64,000 bases of DNA, from assembly GCA_947631235.1 (NCBI GenBank), contig CANRKO010000006.1:48854-112853 (forward strand), in the 5' to 3' direction. Shown here piece by piece: positions 54,786 to 62,352 of this stretch. Source of the stretch: an uncultured Clostridia bacterium (GTDB taxonomy: Bacteria; Bacillota; Clostridia; UBA1381). Both the position numbers and the translations under genes were made by a program. The notes beneath the pieces were generated by a model. That model worked only from the letters and a program-made list of their open reading frames with translations, made no database searches and was not told the DNA's origin. Each line of letters begins with the position of its first letter. Within the stretch, counting starts at the first letter, position 1.

Positions 54786-55571
54786 GTGTTTTTCCCAAGC
54801 ATAGCCGTAATTTCCGCATTGGCGGCAGCGGCAGCTTACATAATATCACATTCGGTAATTCTTATTCCGATAATCTTTGCAGTATCGTTTGTCGTGCTGA
54901 TTTTTCTATGGGCTGTCGTCGGGGCGGTTGTTTCGCTTTTTGTTGACATAAACAAAGAATGTAAAAAAAGCGAATGGATTTTTCGGTTTTACGCTTACTG
55001 TATTATTGATGCGGTAACACATTTGCTCCACATAAAACTCCATGTATCGGGACAAGCATCTTTACCCGACAGAAATTTTTTACTTGTCGGAAATCATCGG
55101 TCAGCGATTGATCCTATTCTTGAAATGGGGGTTTTGAGAAAATACAATCTCGGTTTTGTCGCGAAGAAGGAGCTTTTTGATATTCCGGTGATAGGTAAAC
55201 TTATGCACAAGCGTTTTTGTCTTTCGCTTGACCGCGAAAATCCGCGGAGTGAATTGCAGACTGTTATAGACGCAATAAATGTCATTAAAGGCGGCGCGGC
55301 TTCGATAGGAATTTACCCCGAAGGTACACGAAACAAAGGGAAAGAATTGCTGCCGTTTAAGGTCGGCGCGTTTAAGATTGCCCAAAAAGCCGGCTGCCCG
55401 ATTGTGATTGCGGTAATAAGAAATTCCGATCTGGTGCGTGAAAATGCTCCGTTCAGACGAACAGACGTATATCTTGATTTTGTGGAAGTGTTGGACAGCG
55501 AGTATGTAAAAGGACATAAATGCGGACAGATAAGCGATGTCGTTAAAGATGTCATGGAAAAGGCTTTGTAA
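54786..55571 (+). CDS. 1-acyl-sn-glycerol-3-phosphate acyltransferase (PlsC-like)
   Basis: 261 residues. Two N-terminal hydrophobic helices anchor it (IAVISALAAAAAYIISH; IIFAVSFVVLIFLWAVVGAV). HX4D motif in VGNHRSAIDPILEMG and the substrate motif YPEGTRNKGK are intact. Adds an acyl chain to lysophosphatidic acid or another lyso-lipid. GTG 54786 follows GGAGG by 8 nt. Third gene of the cassette. Confidence 0.9.
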   Translation: MFFPSIAVISALAAAAAYIISHSVILIPIIFAVSFVVLIFLWAVVGAVVSLFVDINKECKKSEWIFRFYAYCIIDAVTHLLHIKLHVSGQASLPDRNFLLVGNHRSAIDPILEMGVLRKYNLGFVAKKELFDIPVIGKLMHKRFCLSLDRENPRSELQTVIDAINVIKGGAASIGIYPEGTRNKGKELLPFKVGAFKIAQKAGCPIVIAVIRNSDLVRENAPFRRTDVYLDFVEVLDSEYVKGHKCGQISDVVKDVMEKAL

Positions 55572-55676
55572 AATGCGGCTGCTCGCTTATAAATGCGCTC
55601 GCAACGCCTCCGCTTGCTTTGGATTGTTGAGGAGTCGGCGCGTGATTAAGTCGGTTTCGAATACATACCCGAAAAA

Positions 55677-55705
55677 TTGACAATTAAAATTTAAGATAGT
55701 ATAAT
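55677..55705 (+). promoter_or_regulatory. Promoter of the SLH-protein gene
   Basis: TTGACA, 17-nt spacer, TATAAT: exact consensus. Confidence 0.85.
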
Positions 55706-55736
55706 GGTATTTGAAAAAAATAAGGAGATGTTATTT

Positions 55737-57068
55737 ATGAAAAAATTAATTTGCCTGATAATAAGCAGCTTGATGTTTGCCGCACCGGTGTTTGCGGAAA
55801 GCGAAATTCTGCCGAGCCGTGTTAAGTCTTTTAATGATGTTTTCAGCGAATCGATAGGAACGGACATTGATAATATTAAATATGGTATTATTTGCTTCCC
55901 GTCAGAGGGAATCAATCGTTTGGCTGAATTGGAGGAAGAAGATATTCAAAGTCTTAAAGACGCATACAGTCAGGTAAACGGAGAATGTATTATTGCGCCT
56001 GTCAACTCGGATTTTGACAGCAGACCGGATATTGATGAAAGCTATCCTTACTTTTATATAGGCATTTCGACGGAGCTCCCTGCCGAACGCCGGACATGGT
56101 ATAGGAATGTAAAGATGACGCAGCTTTGTTTCGGCGGCGAATACGGCGGCGCGGCTATATACGGCGGATACGGAAAAGGAGCAGGCACGTATGGAGAAGA
56201 CAGTCCGTTTCCCGTAATGCCGAGAAACTTTATATGGTATAAGCCATGCGGTTCGGACGCATATAAGGTCGCGGAGCTTGGAAGTGAGCTTTATAACAAA
56301 TACAAAGATAAAGCGAAAGTATTGGGAGATTATGAGGGAACACATGATGAACAATATTTCAGCGGTTATGATGGTACTTGGGAAACAAAAAACTCTATGA
56401 CATGTTTCTTTATGGCTGACGGATGCAGTGAATGGGCGTATGATATATTACAGAAAGCGGCGGGGAATAATCTGATACCGTATAATACAAGCACACAATA
56501 TACCTCGCCTGTAACCAGAAGGGAATTCTGTGCTCTTACGGCAAATATGTTAAATATGATCCCATACAGAAACTATGATGATTTATTTGAAAATCCCAAT
56601 GGTTATACCGTTATTTCCGAGAAGGTACATTCTGTCGGAGCAGATCTCAAAAATATACAATATTCCGATATGGACACGGTAGACGAGAGTATTAGGCTTT
56701 TGTCCGAACTGGGTATTATTAACGGTATGGGAGATGGCACGTTCAATCCTGACGGATATATTACAAGAGAACAAATATGTACAATTTTCAGCCGCGCTTT
56801 TGATGTATATAAAGAATTCGATAAATATTTTTCCGATTTGGAAAGTTTAAAAGAAATATCGGAAATTACGGTATATAATGATGATAATATGATTTCGGAT
56901 TGGGCTCGTGACGGTGTTTATACTATGACAAAATATAATTTTATGAGCGGCGTCGGAAATAATTATTTTGAACCGCAGGAATATTGTACACTTGAGCAAG
57001 CAATAACAATTATTTCGAAAATTGGAAACATCTGTTCTGTTCTTGTACCAAAATGGCTTGAAACATAG
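55737..57068 (+). CDS. SLH-domain surface protein
   Basis: 443 residues. Signal peptide KKLICLIISSLMFAAPVFAE. Residues ~20-240 are a Gly/Tyr-rich domain I do not recognise (FGGEYGGAAIYGGYGKGAGT). The C-terminal ~210 residues are three SLH-type repeats (WAYDILQKAAGNNLIP..; LLSELGIINGMGDGTFNPDG..; WARDGVYTMTKYNFMSG..) that bind the pyruvylated cell-wall polymer. ATG 55737 follows AAGGAG. Confidence 0.85.
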   Translation: MKKLICLIISSLMFAAPVFAESEILPSRVKSFNDVFSESIGTDIDNIKYGIICFPSEGINRLAELEEEDIQSLKDAYSQVNGECIIAPVNSDFDSRPDIDESYPYFYIGISTELPAERRTWYRNVKMTQLCFGGEYGGAAIYGGYGKGAGTYGEDSPFPVMPRNFIWYKPCGSDAYKVAELGSELYNKYKDKAKVLGDYEGTHDEQYFSGYDGTWETKNSMTCFFMADGCSEWAYDILQKAAGNNLIPYNTSTQYTSPVTRREFCALTANMLNMIPYRNYDDLFENPNGYTVISEKVHSVGADLKNIQYSDMDTVDESIRLLSELGIINGMGDGTFNPDGYITREQICTIFSRAFDVYKEFDKYFSDLESLKEISEITVYNDDNMISDWARDGVYTMTKYNFMSGVGNNYFEPQEYCTLEQAITIISKIGNICSVLVPKWLET

Positions 57069-57084
57069 GTTTCAAGCCATTTTT
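57051..57084 (+). terminator. Terminator overlapping the SLH-gene stop
   Basis: AAATGGCTTGAAAC / GTTTCAAGCCATTT, 14-bp perfect stem, T-rich on both sides, so it also serves the toxin gene coming the other way. Confidence 0.85.
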
Positions 57085-57091
57085 ATTTTAT

Positions 57092-57355
57092 TCAAAATTT
57101 ATAATGCGTCCACATACTGATAATTTTAACTGTTTTATTTTCATCGTCAACTTGATAAACAAGCCTGTGCTGTACATTTATTCGGCGCGAAAATGCGCCT
57201 TTTAAATCTCCGGTCAGTTTTTCATATGTCGGTGGTGTCCGATACGGATTTTCGCGCAGTATGTCAATAAGTTTCTTTGCTTTCTTGTCTAAGTGCGCGG
57301 CTTGCAGCTTTGGAATAGCTTTTAATGATGCCTTTGTATAAAATATTTTGTACAT
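57092..57355 (-). CDS. YoeB/Txe-type RelE-superfamily toxin
   Basis: 87 residues from ATG 57355, which overlaps the antitoxin stop as TGATG. MYKIFYTKASLKAIPKL, then PYRTPPTYEKLTGDLKGAFS and RRINVQHRLVYQV match the Txe/YoeB group, ribosome-dependent mRNA interferases; the last residues SMWTHYKF carry the catalytic-type His-Tyr. Two in-frame GTG codons upstream are alternative starts. Confidence 0.9.
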   Translation of the reverse strand: MYKIFYTKASLKAIPKLQAAHLDKKAKKLIDILRENPYRTPPTYEKLTGDLKGAFSRRINVQHRLVYQVDDENKTVKIISMWTHYKF

Positions 57356-57603
57356 CACCACTCAACCGCACTTTCCTCAACGCACTCTTCAATCGGCGTA
57401 TTGATACCTTCGACAATTTCATCTTTCACCTTTTGATTGCGCGATAAATACAGGGTCTCCATAAGTCCGTTATAGTCCGCCTCGCTGATAATAACGGCAT
57501 TTCCCATTTTTGTATTAACGTTTATGACATCATTAAATTCCACCGCCCGGTTAATATAGTCAAACAGATTTTTCCTAAGGTTTGTTATATTTATATTAGT
57601 CAT
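57355..57603 (-). CDS. YefM/Phd-family antitoxin
   Basis: 82 residues. NITNLRKNLFDYINRAVEFN, then NVNTKMGNAVIISEADYNGL is the Phd/YefM DNA-binding fold; the acidic tail (INTPIEECVEESAVEW) would bind the toxin. ATG 57603 follows GGAGG by 8 nt. It likely represses its own operon through the palindrome at 57623-57652. Confidence 0.92.
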   Translation of the reverse strand: MTNINITNLRKNLFDYINRAVEFNDVINVNTKMGNAVIISEADYNGLMETLYLSRNQKVKDEIVEGINTPIEECVEESAVEW

Positions 57604-57622
57604 CTCATTCACCTCCGATATT

Positions 57623-57662
57623 ATTATATGTACATTATAACGTACATATAATAGTTTGTCAA
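57623..57662 (-). promoter_or_regulatory. Promoter and autoregulatory operator of the toxin-antitoxin operon
   Basis: Minus strand TTGACA, 17-nt spacer, TATAAT (57634-57662). A perfect 11-bp inverted repeat, ATTATATGTAC / GTACATATAAT (57623-57652), covers the -10, the expected layout for YefM/Phd repression. Confidence 0.85.
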
Positions 57663-57781
57663 GATATTTAATAAAATATTACCTAATACCGCTTGACTGT
57701 CCGGGATCCTTGATTGTAAGCCGCCGGTTTTGCCTAAATCCAATGTGACCTCTCATACCATGTCGCGCAAGGCAGCGCATC

Positions 57782-58540
57782 TTAATTTAAGCCATTGGCT
57801 TCAAGAATCGTAGCAATCTCTCCACTATAATCTTGAGTATATATTGTCGTCCAACCATGAATTATATTATTCCAAATCCAATTTTTATCTTCTGATAATT
57901 GGTCTGCAAATTCTCCGGGTTCTGTCGGCATTGATGTCATTGCCATCCATTCTGAACCCCAATGTCCTTCACCTGTTATCTGATTTACATAATAGGGTTG
58001 ATTATTGATACGTTCGCCTACTGAATCAACTTGGTCACCTACATCGCCTGAAAAGACAGAATTTGTTACATTTCTCATTGTAACTGTGGTATTACCCACG
58101 CCCGTTACCGTAACGCCGAGGTCGGGCGCAACACCCTGTCCCTCGCCGAGTACGCCGTGCGGCCCTTTTTTCAGCACTACCGCCGTACCGTCCGCTTTTA
58201 TAACGGTATCACCTTCTCTTGCAAATCTTCTCTGCGATACCTCGCCCTCGTGGATTGTGATAGGCTCGTCGTCGTTTGCGGACTCTGGCGGAATGTATTG
58301 CGGGGTGTTAATTGTAATCGTATTATTCGTAAAACCGACCGTAAATCCGCCCACCGCGTCGGCAACGTCGCGCAATTTAAAGTATGTGCTGTCGTTTATG
58401 TTATATCCCTCGATTGACTTAGAAATGCCGTCTATCATAATCGGGAACGGGTTCGCCGTTACGGCATACTCGACCGCAAAACCCGTCAGCGCGGAGCATA
58501 TAACGCCACCTATTATAAAACCTAAAGTAAATTTTTTCAT
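57782..58540 (-). CDS. Secreted stalk-domain protein with shared C-terminal module (paralogue 1)
   Basis: 252 residues. Signal or anchor helix (TLGFIIGGVICSALTGFAV), a copper-amine-oxidase-N/stalk-type domain (~25-80: YNINDSTYFKLRDVADAVGG), then a module (~91-252) opening DEPITIHEGEVSQRRFAREG, continuing GVLGEGQGVAPDLGV, and closing TGEGHWGSEWMAMTS and LSEDKNWIW. Paralogue 3 (59741) is nearly identical over the first 80 residues at both DNA and protein level. I do not recognise the module. Confidence 0.82.
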   Translation of the reverse strand: MKKFTLGFIIGGVICSALTGFAVEYAVTANPFPIMIDGISKSIEGYNINDSTYFKLRDVADAVGGFTVGFTNNTITINTPQYIPPESANDDEPITIHEGEVSQRRFAREGDTVIKADGTAVVLKKGPHGVLGEGQGVAPDLGVTVTGVGNTTVTMRNVTNSVFSGDVGDQVDSVGERINNQPYYVNQITGEGHWGSEWMAMTSMPTEPGEFADQLSEDKNWIWNNIIHGWTTIYTQDYSGEIATILEANGLN

Positions 58541-58558
58541 AAAAACTCCCCCTATCTA

Positions 58559-59707
58559 TTACTGATGAGTATTGACATACTCTAATATTTTGTGTCCATT
58601 GTTTGAGGCTAAACAAACCCATTCTTCATCATCCCATATAAAGTTCTTATCTTCTGAAATCTCACCAAATGCTGTACCGGGAACTTGAGGATGTGTTTTT
58701 TGAGAGATAACTGCCCATTCTTTATCCCAATGTCCCTCACCGGTCAGAGGATTTACATTGTAGAATGATGCGGCAGTCCAAGAGCCTGTTGAGTCATTAC
58801 CATATTTATTTGTAACCATTCTATCATTGGCAACCAATGTATGAGGGGTTGCTGCTTTGCCCTGTCCAACCATCTCTGTCAAACCGATGTCCGGCGCAAC
58901 GCCTTGACCGTAACCCAACACGCCCGTCAATTCATCTGTTTTCAATATTACCCGAGTGCCGTCCGCCTTGACGTATATATCGCCCTCACGCGCCAAGCGC
59001 ATATTTTCCTCCGTTCTGGGCTGACCCTCATAAATCGTTATGGGGTTGTAGTTGTGCAGCGTATCGGGCGGCTGTGAGAAGTCGCGGCTCTCTCTTGTTG
59101 ACGGTTCGGTTATGCGGTTCAGTACCGTCGCCGCTGCGGCGCGTGTCAGCGTACCGTTAGGATCAAACGTACCGATGTCGTCAACACCGCAGAGTATGCC
59201 GTTCTCGTACGCCGTCAGAACGAAATCGCTGTAGCGGCTGTTGATTTTTTGGTTGTCGGGAATCGATGCCTGAACATTGTCGGCATACTGCTTTGAAAGC
59301 GTTTCGCCCCGTTTTTCAATGGCGCGTACCGCTATCATTGCCATTTCCTGCCGCGTTATGTCACTGTCCATATCGGATTCGCTCATCTCGCCGCTTGTTA
59401 TTAAATTTGCGTCAACCGCCGCTTTATACACGCCGTACCACCACGTCTCACCTTTTGCGCTTGTGTCAAGTCCGAGTATTCTGTCCACAACAGCGATAAA
59501 CTCGGCGTGGGTCATCGTATTTTCCGGCTTAAAATACACCGTTCCGTTTTCCTCAATACCGGCGAATAACCCCTTGTTCGTCATTGCCGTAACCGTGTCG
59601 TAATACCAATCCCCCGACTTCACATCGGGAAACGATGCCGCGCTTGCGGCCGTTCCCATCACAAGCACCGCCGCGGTTATTGCCGCCGTAATCTTTTTCG
59701 TTTTCAT
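58559..59707 (-). CDS. SLH-domain protein with shared C-terminal module (paralogue 2)
   Basis: 382 residues. Signal peptide (ITAAITAAVLVMGTAASAAS), three SLH repeats (~28-200: FPDVKSGDWYYDTVTAMTNK; NRYSDFVL-like INSRYSDFVLTAYENGILCG), then the same module as its neighbours (PITIYEGQPRTEENMRLARE; LGYGQGVAPDIGL; LTGEGHWDKEWAVIS; ISEDKNFIWDD). The module is thus tied here to a cell-wall anchor instead of a stalk domain. GAGG precedes ATG. Middle gene of three. Confidence 0.85.
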   Translation of the reverse strand: MKTKKITAAITAAVLVMGTAASAASFPDVKSGDWYYDTVTAMTNKGLFAGIEENGTVYFKPENTMTHAEFIAVVDRILGLDTSAKGETWWYGVYKAAVDANLITSGEMSESDMDSDITRQEMAMIAVRAIEKRGETLSKQYADNVQASIPDNQKINSRYSDFVLTAYENGILCGVDDIGTFDPNGTLTRAAAATVLNRITEPSTRESRDFSQPPDTLHNYNPITIYEGQPRTEENMRLAREGDIYVKADGTRVILKTDELTGVLGYGQGVAPDIGLTEMVGQGKAATPHTLVANDRMVTNKYGNDSTGSWTAASFYNVNPLTGEGHWDKEWAVISQKTHPQVPGTAFGEISEDKNFIWDDEEWVCLASNNGHKILEYVNTHQ

Positions 59708-59740
59708 GTGCGTTACCTCGTTTTTATATATAACAAAATT

Positions 59741-60478
59741 TTAATTCAAACCGTTTGCGTCACGTATTGTCTGTAAATCTGCGTCTGTGGGGTTTTGAAC
59801 AGACATATCTATCCAACCACCACCTAACCAAATCCAGTTTTTATCCTCAGACAACTGATACTCAAATGTACCTTCTGTTGTCGGCTCTGAAGTCATAGCC
59901 ATCCATTCCGAACCCCAATGACCTTCGCCTGTTAATTTATTTACATAATAACGCGCATTTACAACAGATTTACCCGTTGAGTCCTTAAAGTCTGTCAAAC
60001 CTGAAAACACTCTGTCTGTTTGAACCCTTCTATTACCACCTGTTGGAACTTCCAAACCGAGATCCGGCGCAACACCCTGACCTTCGCCAAGCACGCCGTG
60101 CGCCCCTTTTTTCAGCACTACCTCTGTGCCGTCAGCCTTTATAACGGTATCGCCTTCTCTTGCAAATCTTCTTTGAGACACTTCGCCCTCGTGGATTGTG
60201 ATAGGCTCGTCGTCGCTTGCAGGCTCGGACTGCTCGGCTTGCGTACTTATGGTAATCGTATTATTCGCAAAACCAACCGTAAATCCGCCCACAGCGTCGG
60301 CAATGTCGCGGAGTTTAAAGTATGTGCTGTCATTTATGTTATAGCCTTCTATGGACTTAGCAACACCGTCAACCCTGATCGGAAACGGGTTTGCCGTAAC
60401 GGCATACTCAACCGCAAAACCCGTCAGCGCGGAGCATATAACGCCGCCTATTATAAAACCTAAAGTAAATCTTTTCAT
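59741..60478 (-). CDS. Secreted stalk-domain protein with shared C-terminal module (paralogue 3)
   Basis: 245 residues from ATG 60478, which follows GGGGG by 8 nt. Same signal helix and stalk-type domain as paralogue 1, then DEPITIHEGEVSQRRFAREG, GVLGEGQGVAPDLGL, TGEGHWGSEWMAMTS, LSEDKNWIWLGGGW. The middle of the module differs between copies while the ends are conserved. First gene transcribed from the promoter at 60500-60528. Confidence 0.85.
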   Translation of the reverse strand: MKRFTLGFIIGGVICSALTGFAVEYAVTANPFPIRVDGVAKSIEGYNINDSTYFKLRDIADAVGGFTVGFANNTITISTQAEQSEPASDDEPITIHEGEVSQRRFAREGDTVIKADGTEVVLKKGAHGVLGEGQGVAPDLGLEVPTGGNRRVQTDRVFSGLTDFKDSTGKSVVNARYYVNKLTGEGHWGSEWMAMTSEPTTEGTFEYQLSEDKNWIWLGGGWIDMSVQNPTDADLQTIRDANGLN

Positions 60479-60499
60479 GGAAAATCCCCCTTTTTGTGT

Positions 60500-60528
60500 A
60501 TTATACATCACTTCCGTAGAAATTGCAA
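60500..60528 (-). promoter_or_regulatory. Promoter of the three-paralogue cluster
   Basis: Minus strand TTGCAA, 17-nt spacer, TATAAT. Confidence 0.7.
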
Positions 60529-60637
60529 GGCGGCGGCGAATCATATCCTCCTTTCCTTCAAAATCCCTGCATTAAAAACGCGGCTTGGCATCAGCCGGAT
60601 TTTGCAATATATTTTTGCGGCGGGAGCAATTTAATTC

Positions 60638-60667
60638 TTGACAAATCAAAAAGCGATATGTTAAAAT
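60638..60667 (+). promoter_or_regulatory. Promoter of the 60.8 kb membrane gene
   Basis: TTGACA, 18-nt spacer, TAAAAT; the leader that follows is about 120 nt. Confidence 0.65.
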
Positions 60668-60681
60668 AGCGCGTGACGACG

Positions 60682-60763
60682 ACACATGTGTTACACGGAC
60701 GGTACTCCGTCGGGTATGTAAATCTGATTACGGAACGTACTTTTTGTAACGCGTGTGTTTTTT
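60682..60763 (+). ncRNA. Candidate structured leader with terminator, upstream of a membrane gene
   Basis: ACACATGTGTTAC (60682-60694) pairs over all 13 positions, two or three as G-T, with GTAACGCGTGTGT (60746-60758), and six T follow at once. Inside, ACGGA/TCCGT forms a small hairpin, and an alternative GTACTCCGT/ACGGAACGTAC pairing is possible. Long base-paired leaders ending in a T-run before the start codon suggest attenuation or a riboswitch. No known class was matched. Confidence 0.5.
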
Positions 60764-60795
60764 GTTGTTAAATTAAAAATTTACGGGAGGTTTTT

Positions 60796-61350
60796 ATGCC
60801 GAAAAATCAATTTCAAAGAATGGTATTCGCGTTTTTGACGGTGCTCGTAACGGTACACGCGTACGTGTTTTACAGCCTGTACGTCATAAACGGCAATACA
60901 TTCATGTCAATCACGGGGGAAAGCAGCGTGCTCGGAGCGATAAACGCGATGGGCGGCGTGAGCGTACTGGGAACGCCCGTTCCGATATGGGCGGTCGTGC
61001 TTATAGAATTTTTGCTTGCGTACTCGCTTGAAATTTTTATGGGAAGTCCTTGCTCGTTTAAGCTTGCGGCAAAGGTTTTTAACCCCGCCGAAGCACATCC
61101 GGTAATCTTCGAGACGACGATAATCTGCGCGACCGTCGGTCTTATGTGTCCGGCAATGAGTTTTCTGGCGGCGTGGCTGTACTATCCGTACGCGATGGGA
61201 TTTAGCATTTTTACGCTGCTTGCGAACTGGTTAAGGCTCGTATGCTTTAATTTTCCGTTTGCGTTTTTCACACAGTTGTTTTTTATACAACCGCTTATAC
61301 GCACGGTATTCAAGCTCATATTCCGAAACAATGCGGCTGAGGCAAATTAA
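60796..61350 (+). CDS. Four-helix integral membrane protein, possibly DUF2798-like
   Basis: 184 residues. Membrane helices at roughly 8-30, 62-80, 105-130 and 148-170. The pairing of FQRMVFAFLTVLVTVHAYVF with a later ANWLRLVCFNFPFAFFTQLF recalls small DUF2798-type proteins, but I am not certain. CGGGAGG lies 5 nt before ATG. The structured leader implies regulated expression. Function unknown. Confidence 0.7.
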   Translation: MPKNQFQRMVFAFLTVLVTVHAYVFYSLYVINGNTFMSITGESSVLGAINAMGGVSVLGTPVPIWAVVLIEFLLAYSLEIFMGSPCSFKLAAKVFNPAEAHPVIFETTIICATVGLMCPAMSFLAAWLYYPYAMGFSIFTLLANWLRLVCFNFPFAFFTQLFFIQPLIRTVFKLIFRNNAAEAN

Positions 61351-61357
61351 CGTACAT

Positions 61358-61387
61358 AAAAAGGAACGGGATACCCGTTCCTTTTTC
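61358..61387 (+). terminator. Bidirectional terminator between membrane gene and dusB
   Basis: AAAAAGGAACGGG / CCCGTTCCTTTTT around a 3-nt loop. Confidence 0.9.
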
Positions 61388-61389
61388 GT

Positions 61390-62352
61390 TTACATACGCG
61401 ACATATATTCCGTAATGCAATTTCTCATCTCGTCGGCGCTGTCGATTGTGAACACTTTTTCCTTCAATTTTGCCGAGCCTTTAAGACCCTTTATATACCA
61501 CGCCACGTGCTTTCTCGACTCACGCACGCCGATATACTCGCCCTTTTCCGCAATAAGCATATCCAAATGCTCCAAAAGTACCGCGAGCCTTTCCTTCGGC
61601 GAAGGAGCATACGTTTCCGCGCCCGTTGCAAGGTATTCAGCCGCTTGCTTAAACAAAAACGGATTACCCTGTGCGCCGCGTCCTATCATAACAGCGTCGC
61701 ATCCCGTTTCATCGAACATTCTTTTCACATCACGCGCAGTTTTCACATCGCCGTTGCCTATTACGGGTATTTTTACGCTTTCCTTTACGCGCCGTATAAT
61801 ATCCCAATCGGCGCAGCCGCCGTAATACTCATCGCGCGTCCTGCCGTGAACGGCTATCGCCGCCGCGCCGTTTTGCTCTATGATTTTCGCGACCTCGACG
61901 GCGTTTATATTACCGCTGTCCCAGCCCTTTCGTATCTTTACCGTCACCGGCACGGGCGATACGTCCGACACGCGGCGCACTATTTCCGCTATTTTTCCCG
62001 GCGACCTTAAAAGCGCACTGCCGTCGCCGTTATTCACTATCTTCGGCGTGGGGCAGCCCATGTTTATGTCTATTATATCGGGCTTATATTCCGTTACCGC
62101 GGGGATAATTTCAGCCATAATGTCCGCGTCCGAGCCGAAAATCTGTATCGCGTAAGGATGCTCGTCGTCCGCGCCCCTCATAAGGCGCGGCGTTTTTTTG
62201 TCGCCGTAATAAAGACCCTTCGCGCTGACCATTTCCGAATACGTAAGCCCCGCCCCATAGCGGCGGCAAATGCTCCGGAACGCGAGGTCGGTAACGCCCG
62301 CCATGGGCGCGAGGAACAAGTTGTTTTCGATTGTTACGTTTCCTATTTTCAT
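61390..62352 (-). CDS. dusB: tRNA-dihydrouridine synthase DusB
   Basis: 320-residue FMN enzyme. LFLAPMAGVTDLAFRSICR, DIDINMGCPTPKI-type IIDINMGCPTPKIVNNGDGS with the catalytic Cys, AIAVHGRTRDEYY and VIGNGDVKTARD are diagnostic of the Dus family; the length and KGLYYG segment fit the DusB branch. It overlaps the stop of the transglutaminase gene as TAATG. Confidence 0.94.
   Translation of the reverse strand: MKIGNVTIENNLFLAPMAGVTDLAFRSICRRYGAGLTYSEMVSAKGLYYGDKKTPRLMRGADDEHPYAIQIFGSDADIMAEIIPAVTEYKPDIIDINMGCPTPKIVNNGDGSALLRSPGKIAEIVRRVSDVSPVPVTVKIRKGWDSGNINAVEVAKIIEQNGAAAIAVHGRTRDEYYGGCADWDIIRRVKESVKIPVIGNGDVKTARDVKRMFDETGCDAVMIGRGAQGNPFLFKQAAEYLATGAETYAPSPKERLAVLLEHLDMLIAEKGEYIGVRESRKHVAWYIKGLKGSAKLKEKVFTIDSADEMRNCITEYMSRM

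Noticed and set aside
60682..60763. Fluoride or guanidine riboswitch
   Set aside because: The consensus elements I know for these classes are not present; only the general helix-plus-terminator layout is seen.
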